Shown piece after piece: positions 34,432 to 47,703 of a DNA stretch of 64,000 nt; position 1 is the stretch's first letter, and each line of letters opens with the position of its first letter. This DNA comes from Gaeumannomyces sp. JS-464 (lineage: Eukaryota; Ascomycota; Sordariomycetes; Magnaporthales; Magnaporthaceae): contig NGZR01000004.1 in the NCBI GenBank assembly GCA_002197995.1, positions 1,798,001-1,862,000 on the forward strand, written 5' to 3'. Both the position numbers and the translations under genes were made by a program. The notes beneath the pieces were generated by a model that was not told where the DNA came from, searched no databases, and saw only the letters and a program-made list of their open reading frames with translations.

Positions 34432-36435
34432 GATGTTGGTTTTTCGGGGAGGAGAATCGAACAACTGGAATAGATGGTTTGGGTCAGTCAGGAAAAGGGT
34501 TTGGCCTGGCGTGCTTGCGAGAATTGAGCGCGTCTGCAAAATCATGCAAAGTCCCCGCTCGTTGGAGACAGATTTTCGGTGGATAACAGGAGGGGGTATT
34601 GGTTACTGTGGACAGATGAAGGGGTGGGAGAGAAGTGACAGTGAAGGTGAGGGGACTGGGAGCAAACCATTCCCCAGATCAAGCTGGGCGAGATGATGCT
34701 GGTTACATAGAAGATCACCTCTGGGAAAACGAGGAACGTGGAGAGGGAAACAAAGACGGCCTTCGCGATCAAAGGCTGCCTGGCCGGAGATGCTCGTCGG
34801 ATTGGACAAGCTGCTGGAAACGTCGAGAGATCGTAAATATGAAAGAGAAATAGAATGTCTGGAGTGCGCTGCCAGAGACTCTTGTCGTCTTTCTTTGAAG
34901 GGTTTTTTTTATTTTTTTTGGGGGTTTTTTTTTTTCTTTCTTTTGCTTGGTCTAGGACGTTTGCGATTTTTCCTCTCGACAGTTGTCAAGGGTTTTTTTT
35001 CGGGGGATTTTCAAATTTTTTTGTGGTTTGGGTATGAGGAAGAGGATGCTTGAGGACAGCATTCAAGTACGAAAAGCCGCACTTCAAGACTGAACTCGGA
35101 GGGTTGTTTAGAAAGTTGGTGAGGATAAGAAATCCCTTTGTTTGCGGAGGGGGAGGGATTCTCGACGAAGGCGGTCATCAACCGATTTTTTTTTTTCTTC
35201 GGCCGTGCCCACTTCTTTGTTTGGTCGATGCGGCAGGTGGGCCTGGGGTTTGGCTGCGAAGCATGTGTGTGCGTGCTCAACAGCCGTGGGTGAGCAGGTG
35301 CCAACAAAGTTAGTGCAGCAAGCCGTTAGCCTAGTGTCGCCTGCACGGTCATTTTTCGCGTTTGTGCTTGCCACAGTGCCAGCGCGCGGTAAGCCGCTGC
35401 GCCTGCTTCTCTTGCTGCTCTTTGTCATGGGGAGGATAGCGCCTACATGGCGGAGGGCTACCAAGCCGTTAAGCGCCCCTTCTGAATTATTCAGCCTGGT
35501 TGGCTCTCAACTGGTGGCAAACCCTCCCTCCTAAATGCCCAAATGAGGGTTAAGTCAAGTGGTTAAGTATTAATTTCTAGTCATACTGAATTTCCGTTTC
35601 TTTTTTTTCTTTTTTTTTTTCGGAAAGAAAAATAGCGTTGAATGCGTTATGAGAGAGGACCCGCTAGGTGCCCAGCGGGCAGCCGCCCGTTTGTTATCCA
35701 GCTTATCGGATGGACAGGAACATCCCGGTGGCGCCTGAAGGCCGGCGGCAGCATGTTGCTGCTGAATTCGAGCTGCACATGGGTGACTAAGGCGTAGCGT
35801 GGCGTAAACAGCGACCATCACATCATCCTGCTACTAGAATATTCGAAGAAATCCGTCAACTTGTGCGCGCTGCACGCTTGAAAAGAAAAGAGGAAGGAAA
35901 TGCGGAGGAGATTAAAATATTCGTGTTTAAATCGAAGCGAATCTCGCGAACCATTGATGACAGCCAACATTTCGTGTCGAAAATACAAGGCAGATATTTT
36001 CCGGAATATTTGAGCCATCTCTGCGGAAAAAGGTGCCCGACACCTGCCCAGGCGAGGTGCGTGCCCCAGTCTTGCACGGCAGCTTGGGAAAGTTGCACGT
36101 GCGTGGCCAGCTGTGCTGCAATCCATGCATCCCATCAATCCTTAGGTCCGTCATCCCAGCTGCCTGGAGGTGCCTGCCTGCCTGCCTGCCTGCCTGCCTA
36201 GACCAGGTGCCGCAAACCCCACCATCGTTAGCTCCGGCGTACCGCCTCGAACTTACAACCTTCTTCCCGCCGCCCAAGCACGGTCTCCCTCCTCGACGCA
36301 ACTGCAACAACAGAGCTCCCTCGGTGGTTGGCTGCCACCGCCTCCCTCCCGTCTGATGACGGAACACAGTCTCGATTTCGGGCCCTGGTGACGCGCTGCC
36401 GCCATATCCGAGCAACTCCCTCGCCGACTCCAACC
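34432..36435. other. Divergent intergenic region between PAB1 and HUL5
   Basis: About 2 kb serving two diverging genes. T-rich runs at 34903-34940 and 34997-35020 suit a long PAB1 leader on the minus strand, read there as A-rich sequence. The stretch 35560-36010 is relatively AT-rich. A (TGCC)7 repeat sits close to HUL5. No additional gene is supported. Confidence 0.45.
36171..36198 (+). repeat. (TGCC)7 tetranucleotide repeat
   Basis: Seven perfect TGCC units, 238 bases before the HUL5 start codon, probably within its promoter or leader. Confidence 0.92.
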
Positions 36436-39400
36436 ATGTTCCCCACATTCTCCGGCACCTCGCGGCGGCCAAGAAACGTCGACCTCAGCGGCCAGCGAAG
36501 CGATCCCTTCGCTGGCACCTCGTGGGGCGCCGGACCCTCGACCGGCACCACCAAATCCGTCGCCGAGGCCCAGGCCGACCGCCAGAGGAGGCAGCAGGAG
36601 AGGGATCGTCTGCGGGCTGCACAAAACATCCAGCGAACATGGAGGGGTCACCACGCGAGGCAGACCCTCCAGGCCGAGCGTCGCCGCCTCTTCGACGACC
36701 TGTACCGCCACCAGCCCCCGCTCAGCCCCGACGAACGCGTGTCCCGCGCGTTCCCGCTGCTTCCGAGTCTCGTCAGTGCCGACCATGCGGAGGATTACGA
36801 AGGGCTCGCCATGTTCGCCGAGGACCTGGCCCAAGACGAGTCTGGTGTGTTCTCCCCCGAGCAGACCCCGACAGCGCGGCTCAAGAGCCTGATCCGCATG
36901 CTTGTGGCAACCGCCATCAAGAGCGAGAAGCCCGCGACCCAACTTGCGGTCTTGCTAAAGCTGTTGGTGCTGCTTGTCGAAAGACGACCAGAATCGGCGG
37001 CCGATAGTCTTGATTCCTACTACACCTTGCTCGCCCATATCATCAAGGATGAACGGCTAGATGGCCATGACTGTAGCGGACTGCCCCTCACCGCAATCTC
37101 GCTGCCCTTGAGGGCGCCAACAGGTCAGTTGCACCAAGCCATGCATATACCTAGCGTGCATATGCTAACTCACCAACCAGACATCCTCGCTTCCAAAGCG
37201 TACCGGGCCTTTGTAACCTACTTCCTTACCTCGCCCGACCCAACCCCTGTCGAGGAGCACACAAAAATGCTGGTGGAGAACATCGAGCCGGAACGACTAT
37301 CGACTGCGGTAGTGGACGAGTTCTCGTCCGGCACCCTGGCGAGCGCCGCCAAGGAGAACCTTCTTTGGCTGCTGGCTCGCTTCATCGATATGCAGCGTGC
37401 TCAGTCTACAACATCCCATACTTCGGCATACGCCAAGGCACTACACGTTCAGCTGTCAAACCTGGCTAGCGAAATAAGATCTCGCTTTACGCCTCTTAGC
37501 TCTAGGGATGCACCCAGCCTAGAAGCAGTTGCAGCGAAATCGCAGCTGCCTAGCTACGTTTCCAAGCAATTATCGTTTCTCGTGGAACGCGGGGAAATCT
37601 CCAACCTTCTGGGCAAATTCGTCTTGTGAGTACCGCGCGCTTTCTTGGCCACGAGTTATTCCAACCGTGCACAAGGACTTGTGTCACTGACATAACGAAG
37701 CAACTACGGGGCCACGTCGTCGCAGACTGCCGGTGATGCTAGCATCCTCGCTGGCTACATTCTGACACTAATTCGTTGCTTTCCGAGCCGCGGTGATGAC
37801 ATCCGGATGAGGCTTTATTTGGCCGACATTGCGGGGCAGACCGAGAAGCTGCCCTCGATCAGGTTTTTCTGGGAGGCCGTCAAGACGACAACTGTGTTCT
37901 CGCGTGTTATCCGCGACGAGAAGGCGGCTCACGCTTTCCTCCTACAACGAACCTACTTCCAGTCGTCCTCAACAGACTCAGCATGGGATCGCGAGTGGCG
38001 GACGGTTCTGCTCTTCCTAGAGCTCTATGTCTTCGTCCTCCGGCTCACGGACGACGAGGATTTCTTCAGCGGCGTCTCTGGAGCCCTCACGGGCGGGGCA
38101 CCGCCTTCTCGCCTGGCTGCCTGCAGTCTTCCACTGGATGATCTCAAAGGGCTGTCGCTCTTCCTCAAAAATCTCGGCTTCACCTTGTACCACCACGCGG
38201 CAGATCTCTTGCAGGTCGATGGCGCGGCCGACAGCGCTATGCAGTCGCTAGATGATGTTGTCAAACTGACGCCGACGACCAAAGGCAAGGCGCGGGACAA
38301 GGTGTCATCAAGCTTCACTGTGATTTCGGGGATCGACTTTGAGGCGTTTCGCAATATCGTCATCACGGCCATACGAATGCTATACGAGCGAGACTCGCGG
38401 CGGCCATTTCTACCGTCAGGCCACTGGCTCATGACGTCGCGCTTCGACATGGACAGCTTCCTTTCGGCAGTCGTGCTGGAGGAACAGAGACAGCATGACT
38501 TGGGGCAACGAGAGCGAAGAGGAGATGAGCGATGAGGATGAAGACATGGATGACATCCTCGGCAGCAGCAGTCACCAGGTCTTCAGCTGGGCTGGCCAAC
38601 GGCGGTCGAGACACGCCATGGTTGAGCAGTTCAAGGCCCGCCAGAGGAAGCTGCAGCGTGACAGGACGCTGGCTATGATAGGACCCAAGCTGGAGATACT
38701 GCGCAACATGCCGTTTGTCATACCTTTCGAGACGCGAGTGCAGATATTCCGCCAGTTTATCCACCTCGATAAGGAGAGGCGGCGTCATGGGTATGTTGAC
38801 GCGGACCAGTGGCGCCAGTTTGTTCTCAGCGCAAGCTCCAGAGACCCGATGCCCGGGAGAGGAGTCATTGGCCGTCACCACGCCAAGATCAAGCGGGGAA
38901 TGTTTTTTGACGACGCCTACGAACAGTTCTACTCGCTCGGGGACGGTCTCAAGGAACCAATCCAGATCACCTTTGTCGACCAGTTTGACACAATCGAGGC
39001 AGGCATCGACGGGGCGGAGTCACCAAGGAATTCCTGACCAGCATTACGATGGAGGCTTTCACCAGCAGCCAACATAACCTATTTGTTGCCAACAAGTCGA
39101 ACGCCATGTACCCGAACCCGTCCTCGCTTGATCAACTCCAGGAGTCGCTGAGGAAGATGGGATTCCTAGAGGGCAGCGACGAGTGGACCCTACAGGTGCA
39201 GACACTGCTCGAGCAGTACGAGTTCCTGGGCCGTATTGTCGGCAAGTGCATGTATGAGGGGATTCTCATCGACATTGCCTTTGCCGGCTTCTTCCTACTC
39301 AAATGGGTATCGGCCGTGACGGACCTGGGATACCGGGCCAGCATCAACGACGTGCGCGAGATGGACGAGGAGTTGTACCAGGGCCTCTTGCGCCTCAAGA

Positions 39401-40058
39401 ATATGCAGTCCGACGTGTCAGAGCTCGAGCTGGACTTTACCATTAACGACCGAGTCTCGCCGCTTGGTGAAGAGACGGTGACGATAACGCGGAACCTGGT
39501 GCCCAACGGCAAGGACGTGGCGGTGACCAACGAAAACCGACCTCTGTACATATCGTATGTGGCACGGCATCGGCTCGTGGCGCAGCCGCACCAGCAGACG
39601 CGGGCGTTCTTGCGCGGGCTGGGCAGCATCATCGACCCAGCGTGGCTATCAATGTTCAACCAGAGCGAGCTGCAGCGGCTGGTCGGCGGCGACTCGTCCG
39701 AGATCGACCTCGAGGACCTCCGGAAACATACCGTCTACAGCGGCGTGTACGAGGTTGGCGACGATGGGAAGGACCACCCCACCATCGACCTCTTCTGGCA
39801 GGCCATGCACGAGTTCCAGGACTCGGAGCGCCGCGATGTGCTCAAATACGTCACTTCAACTCCGCGTGCCCCGCTCCTCGGCTTCTCCCAGCTGAGGCCG
39901 ATGTTCAGCATACGCGACGGCGGTGGCGACCCAGAACGGCTGCCCAGCGCGGCCACTTGTATCAACCTCCTCAAGCTCCCTCGCTACCCAACGCTGGAGA
40001 TTCTCAAGAACAAGCTGAGATATGCTGTCTCCTCCAACGCGGGTTCGACCTGAGTTGA
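36436..40058 (+). CDS. HUL5: HECT-type E3 ubiquitin ligase (Hul5/UBE3C family)
   Basis: Transfers ubiquitin through a catalytic Cys thioester. Yeast Hul5 extends chains on proteasome-bound and heat-damaged proteins. Exons 36436-37123, 37181-37625 and 37701-40058. The ATG at 36436 starts MFPTFSGTSRRPRNVDLSGQ. An IQ-like helix RAAQNIQRTWRGHHARQTLQ sits near residue 60, as in family members. A long alpha-helical middle follows. The HECT domain occupies the last 370 residues: VTKEFLTSITMEAF, LEQYEFLGRIVGKCMYEG, LDFTINDR and IDLFWQAMHEF. The active-site motif is LPSAATCINLLKLPRY, with Cys in the TCINLLKLP context. The C-terminus reads KLRYAVSSNAG, then FDLS when a one-base loss at 40043 is allowed. 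Two other frame changes lie near 38508 (+1, GGGG) and 39011 (-1, GGGG). After correction the length is exactly 1164 codons. The first intron (57 bases) has no stop and keeps frame. Confidence 0.9.
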
Positions 40059-40639
40059 GGATTGGTGATTACTGTGTCACACCCGCCCTGTCGGCTGTTG
40101 GCTGAATGCGATACAAGCCTTCTTTTCCGTTCCTTCTTTTCTTGTTGTGAGCCAAGGCGGACAATCTGTGCTGTGGGTATCACTTTTGATCTTAGCAATC
40201 ACGTTTATTATGAATAGACTACATAGTTATGAATTAGGCTGGTATTAGGGCAGCAGTCGTGGATGCATTCTCTAGAAGAGCCCGGCACGTGGAACTCGGC
40301 GTCTGATTTGGTTGATACCGTGTGGAGACCATCGCTCGACGTCCACCACGGCCGGAGCGACAGTTTCCTTTTATTCTTCTTTGTCTAGCGTATTTCTTTT
40401 TCCAGTGTATTATTGCGTAAGTAGTTGTCCGTAGTCCACAAGATCGTGGTGTTATAAGCCGTAAATAGGGCCCCCCCTTTTTTTTTTTTTTTTTTTTTTC
40501 CTCTACCTAGATCATGCACCAATGACATTTTCCCCGCCTTCCTCTCGACCGTAACGCCAATAATACCACTTCGCTACATCTAACGGATATTTCCAACCAC
40601 GCATTTCAAAACAACATGGAACTGTACTCTTTCCGTTCC
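40059..40639. other. Convergent intergenic region between HUL5 and PRO2
   Basis: About 580 bases between two stop codons, with relatively AT-rich sequence and a run of about 22 T at 40478-40499 after seven C. It probably contains both polyadenylation regions. No gene is seen. Confidence 0.5.
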
Positions 40640-41981
40640 CTACAGAGGAAGTGCCTCGTGCTTGAAGCGCCTCTTGCCCTCGCCCTCGCCGTACGACGCG
40701 GCGACCTGGCCGGTGCCGCGGATCTTGTACTTGTAAATCATGAGGCCCTCGAGCCCGACGGGGCCGCGCGAGTGGATCTTGTTGGTGCTGATGCCGACCT
40801 CGGTGCCGAAGCCGTAGCGCATGCCGTCGGCGAAGCGGGTCGAGGCGTTCCAGTAGACGCCGGCCGAGTCGACGGCGGCCATGAAGCGCTCGGCGTCGGC
40901 GGGCGAGGCGGTCACGATGGCGTCGGTGTGGTGGCTGCCGTGCTCGTTGATGTGGGCGATGGCGTCGTCCAGGCCGGCGACGACGCGCACGGCCAGGTCG
41001 AGCGAGAGGAACTCGGTGTCGAAGTCGGCGTCGGTGGCGTCGACGACGGCGGGGGCGGCGGGGTCGGGCAGGGCGGCCTTGGACTCCGGGTCGCAGCGCA
41101 GGGTGACGCCGCGGGCGGCCAGGGCGGCGGCGACGGCGGGGAAGACGGTGGGCAGGGCGTCGCGGGCGACGAGCAGGGTCTCGGCGCTGTTGCAGGCGGC
41201 GGGGTAGTTGGTCTTGCTGTCGGCGACGACGTCGGCGGCCAGGGCCGGGTCGGCGTCCGGGGCGAGGTAGACGGAGCAGAGGCCGTCGGCGTGGCCGAGG
41301 ACGGGGATGCGGGTGTTGGCCTTGACGTGGCGGACGAGCTCGTTGCCGCCGCGGGGGATGACGAGGTCGACGAGGCGAGGCGTCGAGGGCCAGCAGGTCC
41401 GAGACGGCGTCGCGGGTGGTGACGAGCTGGACGGCGGCGTTGGGGACGCGGGAGGTCGCGAGGGCGGCCGAGATGACGCCGGCGATGGCGACGAAGGACT
41501 CGGTCGACTCGCGGCCGCCCTTGAGGATGACGGCGTTCCCCGACTTGACGGCCAGGGCGGCGATGTTGGCGATGACCTCGGGGCGGGCCTCGAAGATGAC
41601 GAGCAGCAGGCCGATGGGGCACGAGACGCGTTCGAGGTCGAGGCCGTCGTCGAGGCGGGTGCGCAGCGAGACGCGGCCGACGGGGTCGTCGAGGCGGCGC
41701 ACGTCGAGCACGCCCTTGAGCATGTCCTCCCACTTGCCGGGGCGGGCCAGGTCGAGGCGCGACACCAGGCTGGGGCTCAGGCTGCCGTCGGCGGCGGCGC
41801 GGCGGGCCTGGGCCATGTCGCGGGCGTTGGCGGCCAGGATGTCGTCGCGCGCCGCGGCCAGGGCGTCGTGCATGGCCGTCAGGGCGTCGTTGCGGGCCTC
41901 GGCGGGGAGCGTGGCCAGCACGTGCGACGCCGCCTTGGCCTCGCGGGCCGCCTCGGCGGCGGTTGCGTTGGTCACCGACAT
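40640..41981 (-). CDS. PRO2: Gamma-glutamyl phosphate reductase (proline synthesis)
   Basis: Second enzyme of proline biosynthesis: NADPH-dependent reduction of gamma-glutamyl phosphate to glutamate-5-semialdehyde, EC 1.2.1.41, cytosolic. ATG at 41981 (MSVTNATAAEAAREAKAAS) and stop at 40640. The N-terminal part carries LRTRLDDGLDLERVSCPIGL, LLVIFEARPEVIANIAALA and AVILKGGRES. The C-terminal part shows LVDLVIPRGGNELVRHVK, the catalytic Cys motif TNYPAACNSAETLLV, HGSHHTDAIVT and the conserved end GLEGLMIYKYKIRGTGQV. The two parts lie in different frames; one extra base near 41380 (TCGCCTCGTC) explains this and gives an exact 446-residue protein, normal for the family. Codon use is extremely GC3-rich, which produces long antisense open frames. 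Intronless. Confidence 0.9.
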
Positions 41982-42692
41982 GGCGGCCGGTGGTGCTGGG
42001 GCGGGCGTTGGCTGTTTCTAATCGGCCAGGGCGGCCGTCGAGCCTGGGTCCGGCGTGATGGCGATCGGGGGTATCGAGGCTGATTGTGCTTTTTTTTTTT
42101 TTTTTTTCCTTGCCCGCCGCCGATTTCGTTCCGAGCGCAGTCGTGGGCACGTCATTGGTCTGAGGGGTCAAATTCCAACAGTCAGCCAGCCTGTGCTCGT
42201 GGCGGGCCCAGCTACGTGGAGCATGGCATCTCCACTCTTCGGAGTGGGTTTCGTCTCAGAGCTCAGACTTGAATACTGCCAGTGCCTGCATCCACCCCTG
42301 AACACAACTATACCGCGACATGGACGTCGCTGCGAATGAATTTTTTGCTTGCTCAACAAGGCTCACAGACCTGGGGGAGCGCGACACAAGCAGTTCACCG
42401 CACAGGTGGAATAATGAGATGATTGGCCGGAAATATGTGCACTTTGCTGGGGGCTGAGGCAGATAGGCTATCTTAAACCAAGTCGGGCATCGCTCCTGGG
42501 GGCAGCCCGACCTGTGACCTGACGGCCTCCAGACAGATAAAACCACAGCCCTCCCGCCAGCAACGTCTATACCTTCTTATAACTCTTTCCGGACTAACCT
42601 ACCACTGCTGAGCAGCAAACCCGTCCGTGCTTGGTTGTGTATCCCTCAAGACAGTATTGGACGTGAGCTGCAAGCATACCTAAACTCGCGAT
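41982..42692. other. Divergent promoter region between PRO2 and the HET gene
   Basis: About 710 bases. A T run at 42090-42107 (A on the PRO2 strand) lies about 110 bases upstream of the PRO2 start. An AGATAAAACC element near 42533 could act as a weak TATA for the HET gene. No gene is seen. Confidence 0.4.
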
Positions 42693-45389
42693 ATGACCGA
42701 GTCAACCAGTCTCGTAGACGAGCCGTACCTCGGCGGGCACGAGGAGGCGGTCCTTGACCATCTTCTTCCCCAGAACAAGATAGGTCGGCCGTAACCATCT
42801 GTTGAGTGGCAACCCCAACCATGATGACGTCTCGCTGACCCGGCCGTCCCTACCACTTCTTTCTGCCGGCAGACGAGTTCGTTGCGTTTTCCTCGCTGCG
42901 ACGACAATGGCTTTCCCAGGGAGGAAAGATTCTCGAGCTGAGCAGAATCGCTCAGTATTGGCTGGACGACTGCGATGCTGGCCATGATCTCTGTCGCAGC
43001 GCCTCTCGTTCATCTTCAGCGCCACCGCAACTACCGTGTCGGCTTATCCTGCTCGACAACTTGGACTTCGGGAGTCTAAGGATCATCCGCGCTTGCGACA
43101 TCGGCGAACGGATGGTCCGCTATTGCGCCCTGAGCTACCGCTGGCCAGAGGATACGCTCTCATGCACTGTTCTGACCCCCGAAAACGAGGTCGAGTATAC
43201 CCGGGGGTTTCAACTGGCAACACTTGCCTCCGGGCTGCAGGACTCATGCCGTGTTGCAAAGCTCATTGGCTTCCGGTACATGTGGATCGACGCCCTGGTA
43301 TGTTCATCATAGTTCACCGGATCAATGGTCTGCTGTCCTCGAATCCCAACCCATCTAACGGCTGCATGCTCGTCGACAGTGCATTCAACAGGGTCGGGGC
43401 GGTGACTGGCATGTCGAGGCAAAGACGATGGACGTAATATACACCAATGCAGCCGTCACTATTGCTCTTGTTGATGGCACCGGCCTCGACGAGTTGGCTC
43501 GGGTTCGGGAGACGTCTTTTATCTCCGACCCACAAGCCCTCCGCCGCATGTTGTCTGGTATTCCATGCCAAATCGACCCAGACATCCGCGCGTCATCGCC
43601 CTCCCAAGAAGAACTGTACCGGGCACTCTCTGCGACACGCAACTTTGTTTCTCGGCCCTCAGGCGTGCTCGACAGCCGGGCCTGGGCTTTTCAAGAGAGG
43701 CTTCTTTCCCGCCGCATCATAAGCATCACTCGTGAGGGCTTATTTTGGGATTGTCTGCACCACTCGGCTTCTGATCGGAGACCTCTTGGCATCCAGGGTG
43801 ACCATTCGCCCGAATTCAGGGACTCCGACGACCGCAAGGTAAAACGACTCTTGCTCGGCACTCCGCCAACCCCCTTCGTCGATTCGAGCGCAGGCTCCCT
43901 CGCATCTCCCGGTGCCTCACGATCGGAACTACTTTGGCACTGGCGTCGCATCCTTCAGGAGTATACCAAGCGTTCCCTCACTTATCAGACGGACAAGCTT
44001 CTTGCTGTCGATGGAGTGATGCGGCAGATGGGCCAGCTCCTTTCAGATGACAACATCCTCGGAATATGCCGGACCGATGCGATCCGGTACCTCCTCTAGT
44101 TTGAAGAGCCCAGATTTGACGTTCTTAGTCGCCTCCTTTCAAACACGCCCGTTCTTCCGGATTCTTCCCTACAGCATCCAGATCGATCCTACGCAGGTCT
44201 AGGTCACCTTCCCCTGGACAACACGAAAGGAATTTTCAGCATACCCAAGTTCCTTCGGGCGAAGACCAAGATGGCCACCATCCCTAGCTGGCTATCTGTA
44301 TTCTCCCGGTCCCAGTCAACTGCCACACTCCCCGGTATAAAAACAGATGTCACCCCATGCAAACTCACTGCACCCTCATGGTCCTGGGCTGCGGTTACCA
44401 ATGCCATACAATACCGCCTTTGGCATCCGCACAACTGCAGCCAGGACTCGCAGGGGGAACTATTCACCGAGCTGGCCGTCGTCAAATCCATGCATGCACA
44501 ACAAAGCGACGACGGGCTTTTCGGCAGCTACAAAGGGCTGCTTGTCCTTGAGGGACACTCTGTGCATTGCTTTATTCACGACTCCAACGTCTATGCATAT
44601 CACTCTTGCCACATAGAGCATGACGCAACCGCACTTATAAGACAAGAAGAACTGAGGGCGGGCCTTGGAAATGGCAACCGCAACTCACTGGATCCCAGAG
44701 GCGTGCTGATAGGCATAAAAGAGCCAGCAAAGAGTCGTAACAATGCTCGTGTCTTGCCCCGACATGAACAAGAAGCAGCCAGCCAAATGCTGAGAGAGAA
44801 AATCATTTGGGGTCATTTTATGGTCTGGTTCGTAAACCGCACCTCCCGGGGCGGCTCAATCACCGAGTCTACGCCCCTACTCGCCGATGATCTCGAGGGA
44901 TATCTAGACAAACGCCGAGAGCATCAAAGAGAGCATGAGACAAGACGTCAAAGAGAGAGCTGGCCAGAAAAGCGGCAGTTTGTGGATCGCATGGCGACAC
45001 GCCGGTTCAAATTCTTGCGCGAATACTTCGAGGGCAGGCTTGCCAGGAACAACTTGCGGGAGTGGGTGGAGGAAGAAGCGGCCGTCAACATAACGGTAAC
45101 CGCGGTTGATGAAGAAACGGGAGGCGAGGGGGAGAGTTGGATTGTCGAGGAAGAAACAGTTATCGACAGGCTGAGGGGGCCGAATTCAAATCACCACAAG
45201 TACGAGATGGCCCGCCTGTTGCTGCTAGGCCACGGCGGCTATGACGGCGTACACATGGGACAGTACTGCATGGTGCTCCGGCAGGTCGGGCTGAGATGGA
45301 GACGCATTGGAATTTGTGTCTTTGACACGCAGAAGCGCTGCCTCCAGGACCCAGGACGCTGCCAGAGGTGCACTCCTACGGGGGGATGA
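42693..45389 (+). CDS. HET-domain (heterokaryon incompatibility) protein with one internal stop
   Basis: HET-domain proteins mediate non-self recognition and programmed cell death after hyphal fusion. Exons 42693-42783, 42873-43297 and 43380-45389 give exactly 842 codons in one continuous frame. The only interruption is TAG at 44097-44099. The start MTESTSLVDEPYLGGHEEAV is joined to DEFVAFSSLRRQWLSQGGK. HET signatures follow: WLDDCDAGHDLC, VRYCALSYRWPED, FRYMWIDAL then (after the intron) CIQQGRGGDWHVEAKTMDVI, and YTNAAVTIALVDGTG. Further on are GVLDSRAWAFQERLLSRRII and, after the TAG, the typical C-terminal APSWSWAAV. Stopping at TAG leaves 411 residues, including the whole HET core. The TAG could be a Trp codon changed by one base, a consensus error or a true allele truncation. 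No intron removes it cleanly. Function by family is firm; incompatibility activity is not shown. Confidence 0.82.
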
Positions 45390-45890
45390 AACCATGCCTT
45401 GGGTACTGGGACCGGTTTGAAATCGAGTAAGGCGCTGGTTCTGTTCAAGGGATCAATGTTATAAAAGAACACGGCAAGACTGCAACCTCTGAGCGGCAGA
45501 CTCAATTGGATGCCCGATCAATAGTGTGTTTTGTGGCGCAGTTAGTGCACTTGCACCCATCAAATCGGACCGGTGCGGGCATCTCGGAGCCCGACAGTGA
45601 TCGCCGGCCCCTGTCCGCATTTGCTGCTTCCCCTGAAGGGCGCTGGGGCCTCGCATCCAGCAGCTCGCATGTTGCTTGGCATCAAATTTCAATTCAACTT
45701 GCTGAATCGGACCTCATGGTTGCTGTTTTCACTCCAAAACTCGTTGAGATCGTGTTCCTTTCTGCCATTGACTTGGCGTAATTCCAACTGGCCACCTGCT
45801 GCAGACTACAGCGCATTTGCCTAAACCGGTTCAATTTGCTTCTGGGTTGCTTTCCGTGCTTCTTTCCCCATCCTCATCCCAACAGCTGAA
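45390..45890. other. Intergenic region upstream of the Pdr16-like gene
   Basis: About 500 bases between two co-directional genes. No gene or strong motif is seen. It presumably holds the HET terminator and the lipid-transfer-gene promoter. Confidence 0.4.
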
Positions 45891-47070
<1,180 letters not shown>

Positions 47071-47703
47071 GGAATGATGACAATGCACTACGAGAGAGGC
47101 CCACAGGAAACCACAAAGTTCAAGCAGGAACCAGGCCGAGAACACAAGACCATATACCCTTAATAATCTACGACTACCTCGAATTCATCTTAATGAGAGG
47201 CCTGAGCCATCTTTAGATAGACAGACTAATTCTAGATATTTCGCATGTTTAGTTCTCAAGTACAAGGGGGTTTAATAGAATAAACCTAGCATGTCGGATT
47301 ATGTATTCTGTCTAGTCTTGTTGTTCTTGACCGGTATGGCTGATTCGAGTTGTTTGCATGTCATCTGTTTGTTGTTTCCATGCAGTTGAGCCGATGGCTC
47401 TCGGGCAACCAGTGCGTGTCATCAATTCTTGTCAGAATTATGCGCCCCACCTGCAGCCCACGGCCCGCACTCTAACAGCCCCAGCGCCGCTGTACTGGAA
47501 CCAAATCGACAGGGCGTCATTGTGCAAACGACAAACAGCGTAGGGACTCAACGTAACCTCCTGCGACGCCAGTCAATCGACCCCACGACGCTCCCACACC
47601 CTAGAAGCCCGCCCGGGCTTGCACGCGCTGCCACTGCCCCCTCGCCGACACTCCGGGGGGCGTCTGTTTCCCCCTTTACCGGAACCCCAAATCGAAAAAC
47701 ACC
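47071..47703. other. Intergenic region between PDR16-like and TRS31 genes
   Basis: About 630 bases, AT-rich just after the PDR16-like stop (47155-47330), then GC-rich before TRS31. No gene is seen. Confidence 0.45.

Noticed and set aside
40912..42171. Long arginine/proline-rich open frame overlapping PRO2
   Set aside because: Shadow frame produced by the extreme GC3 codon use of PRO2.
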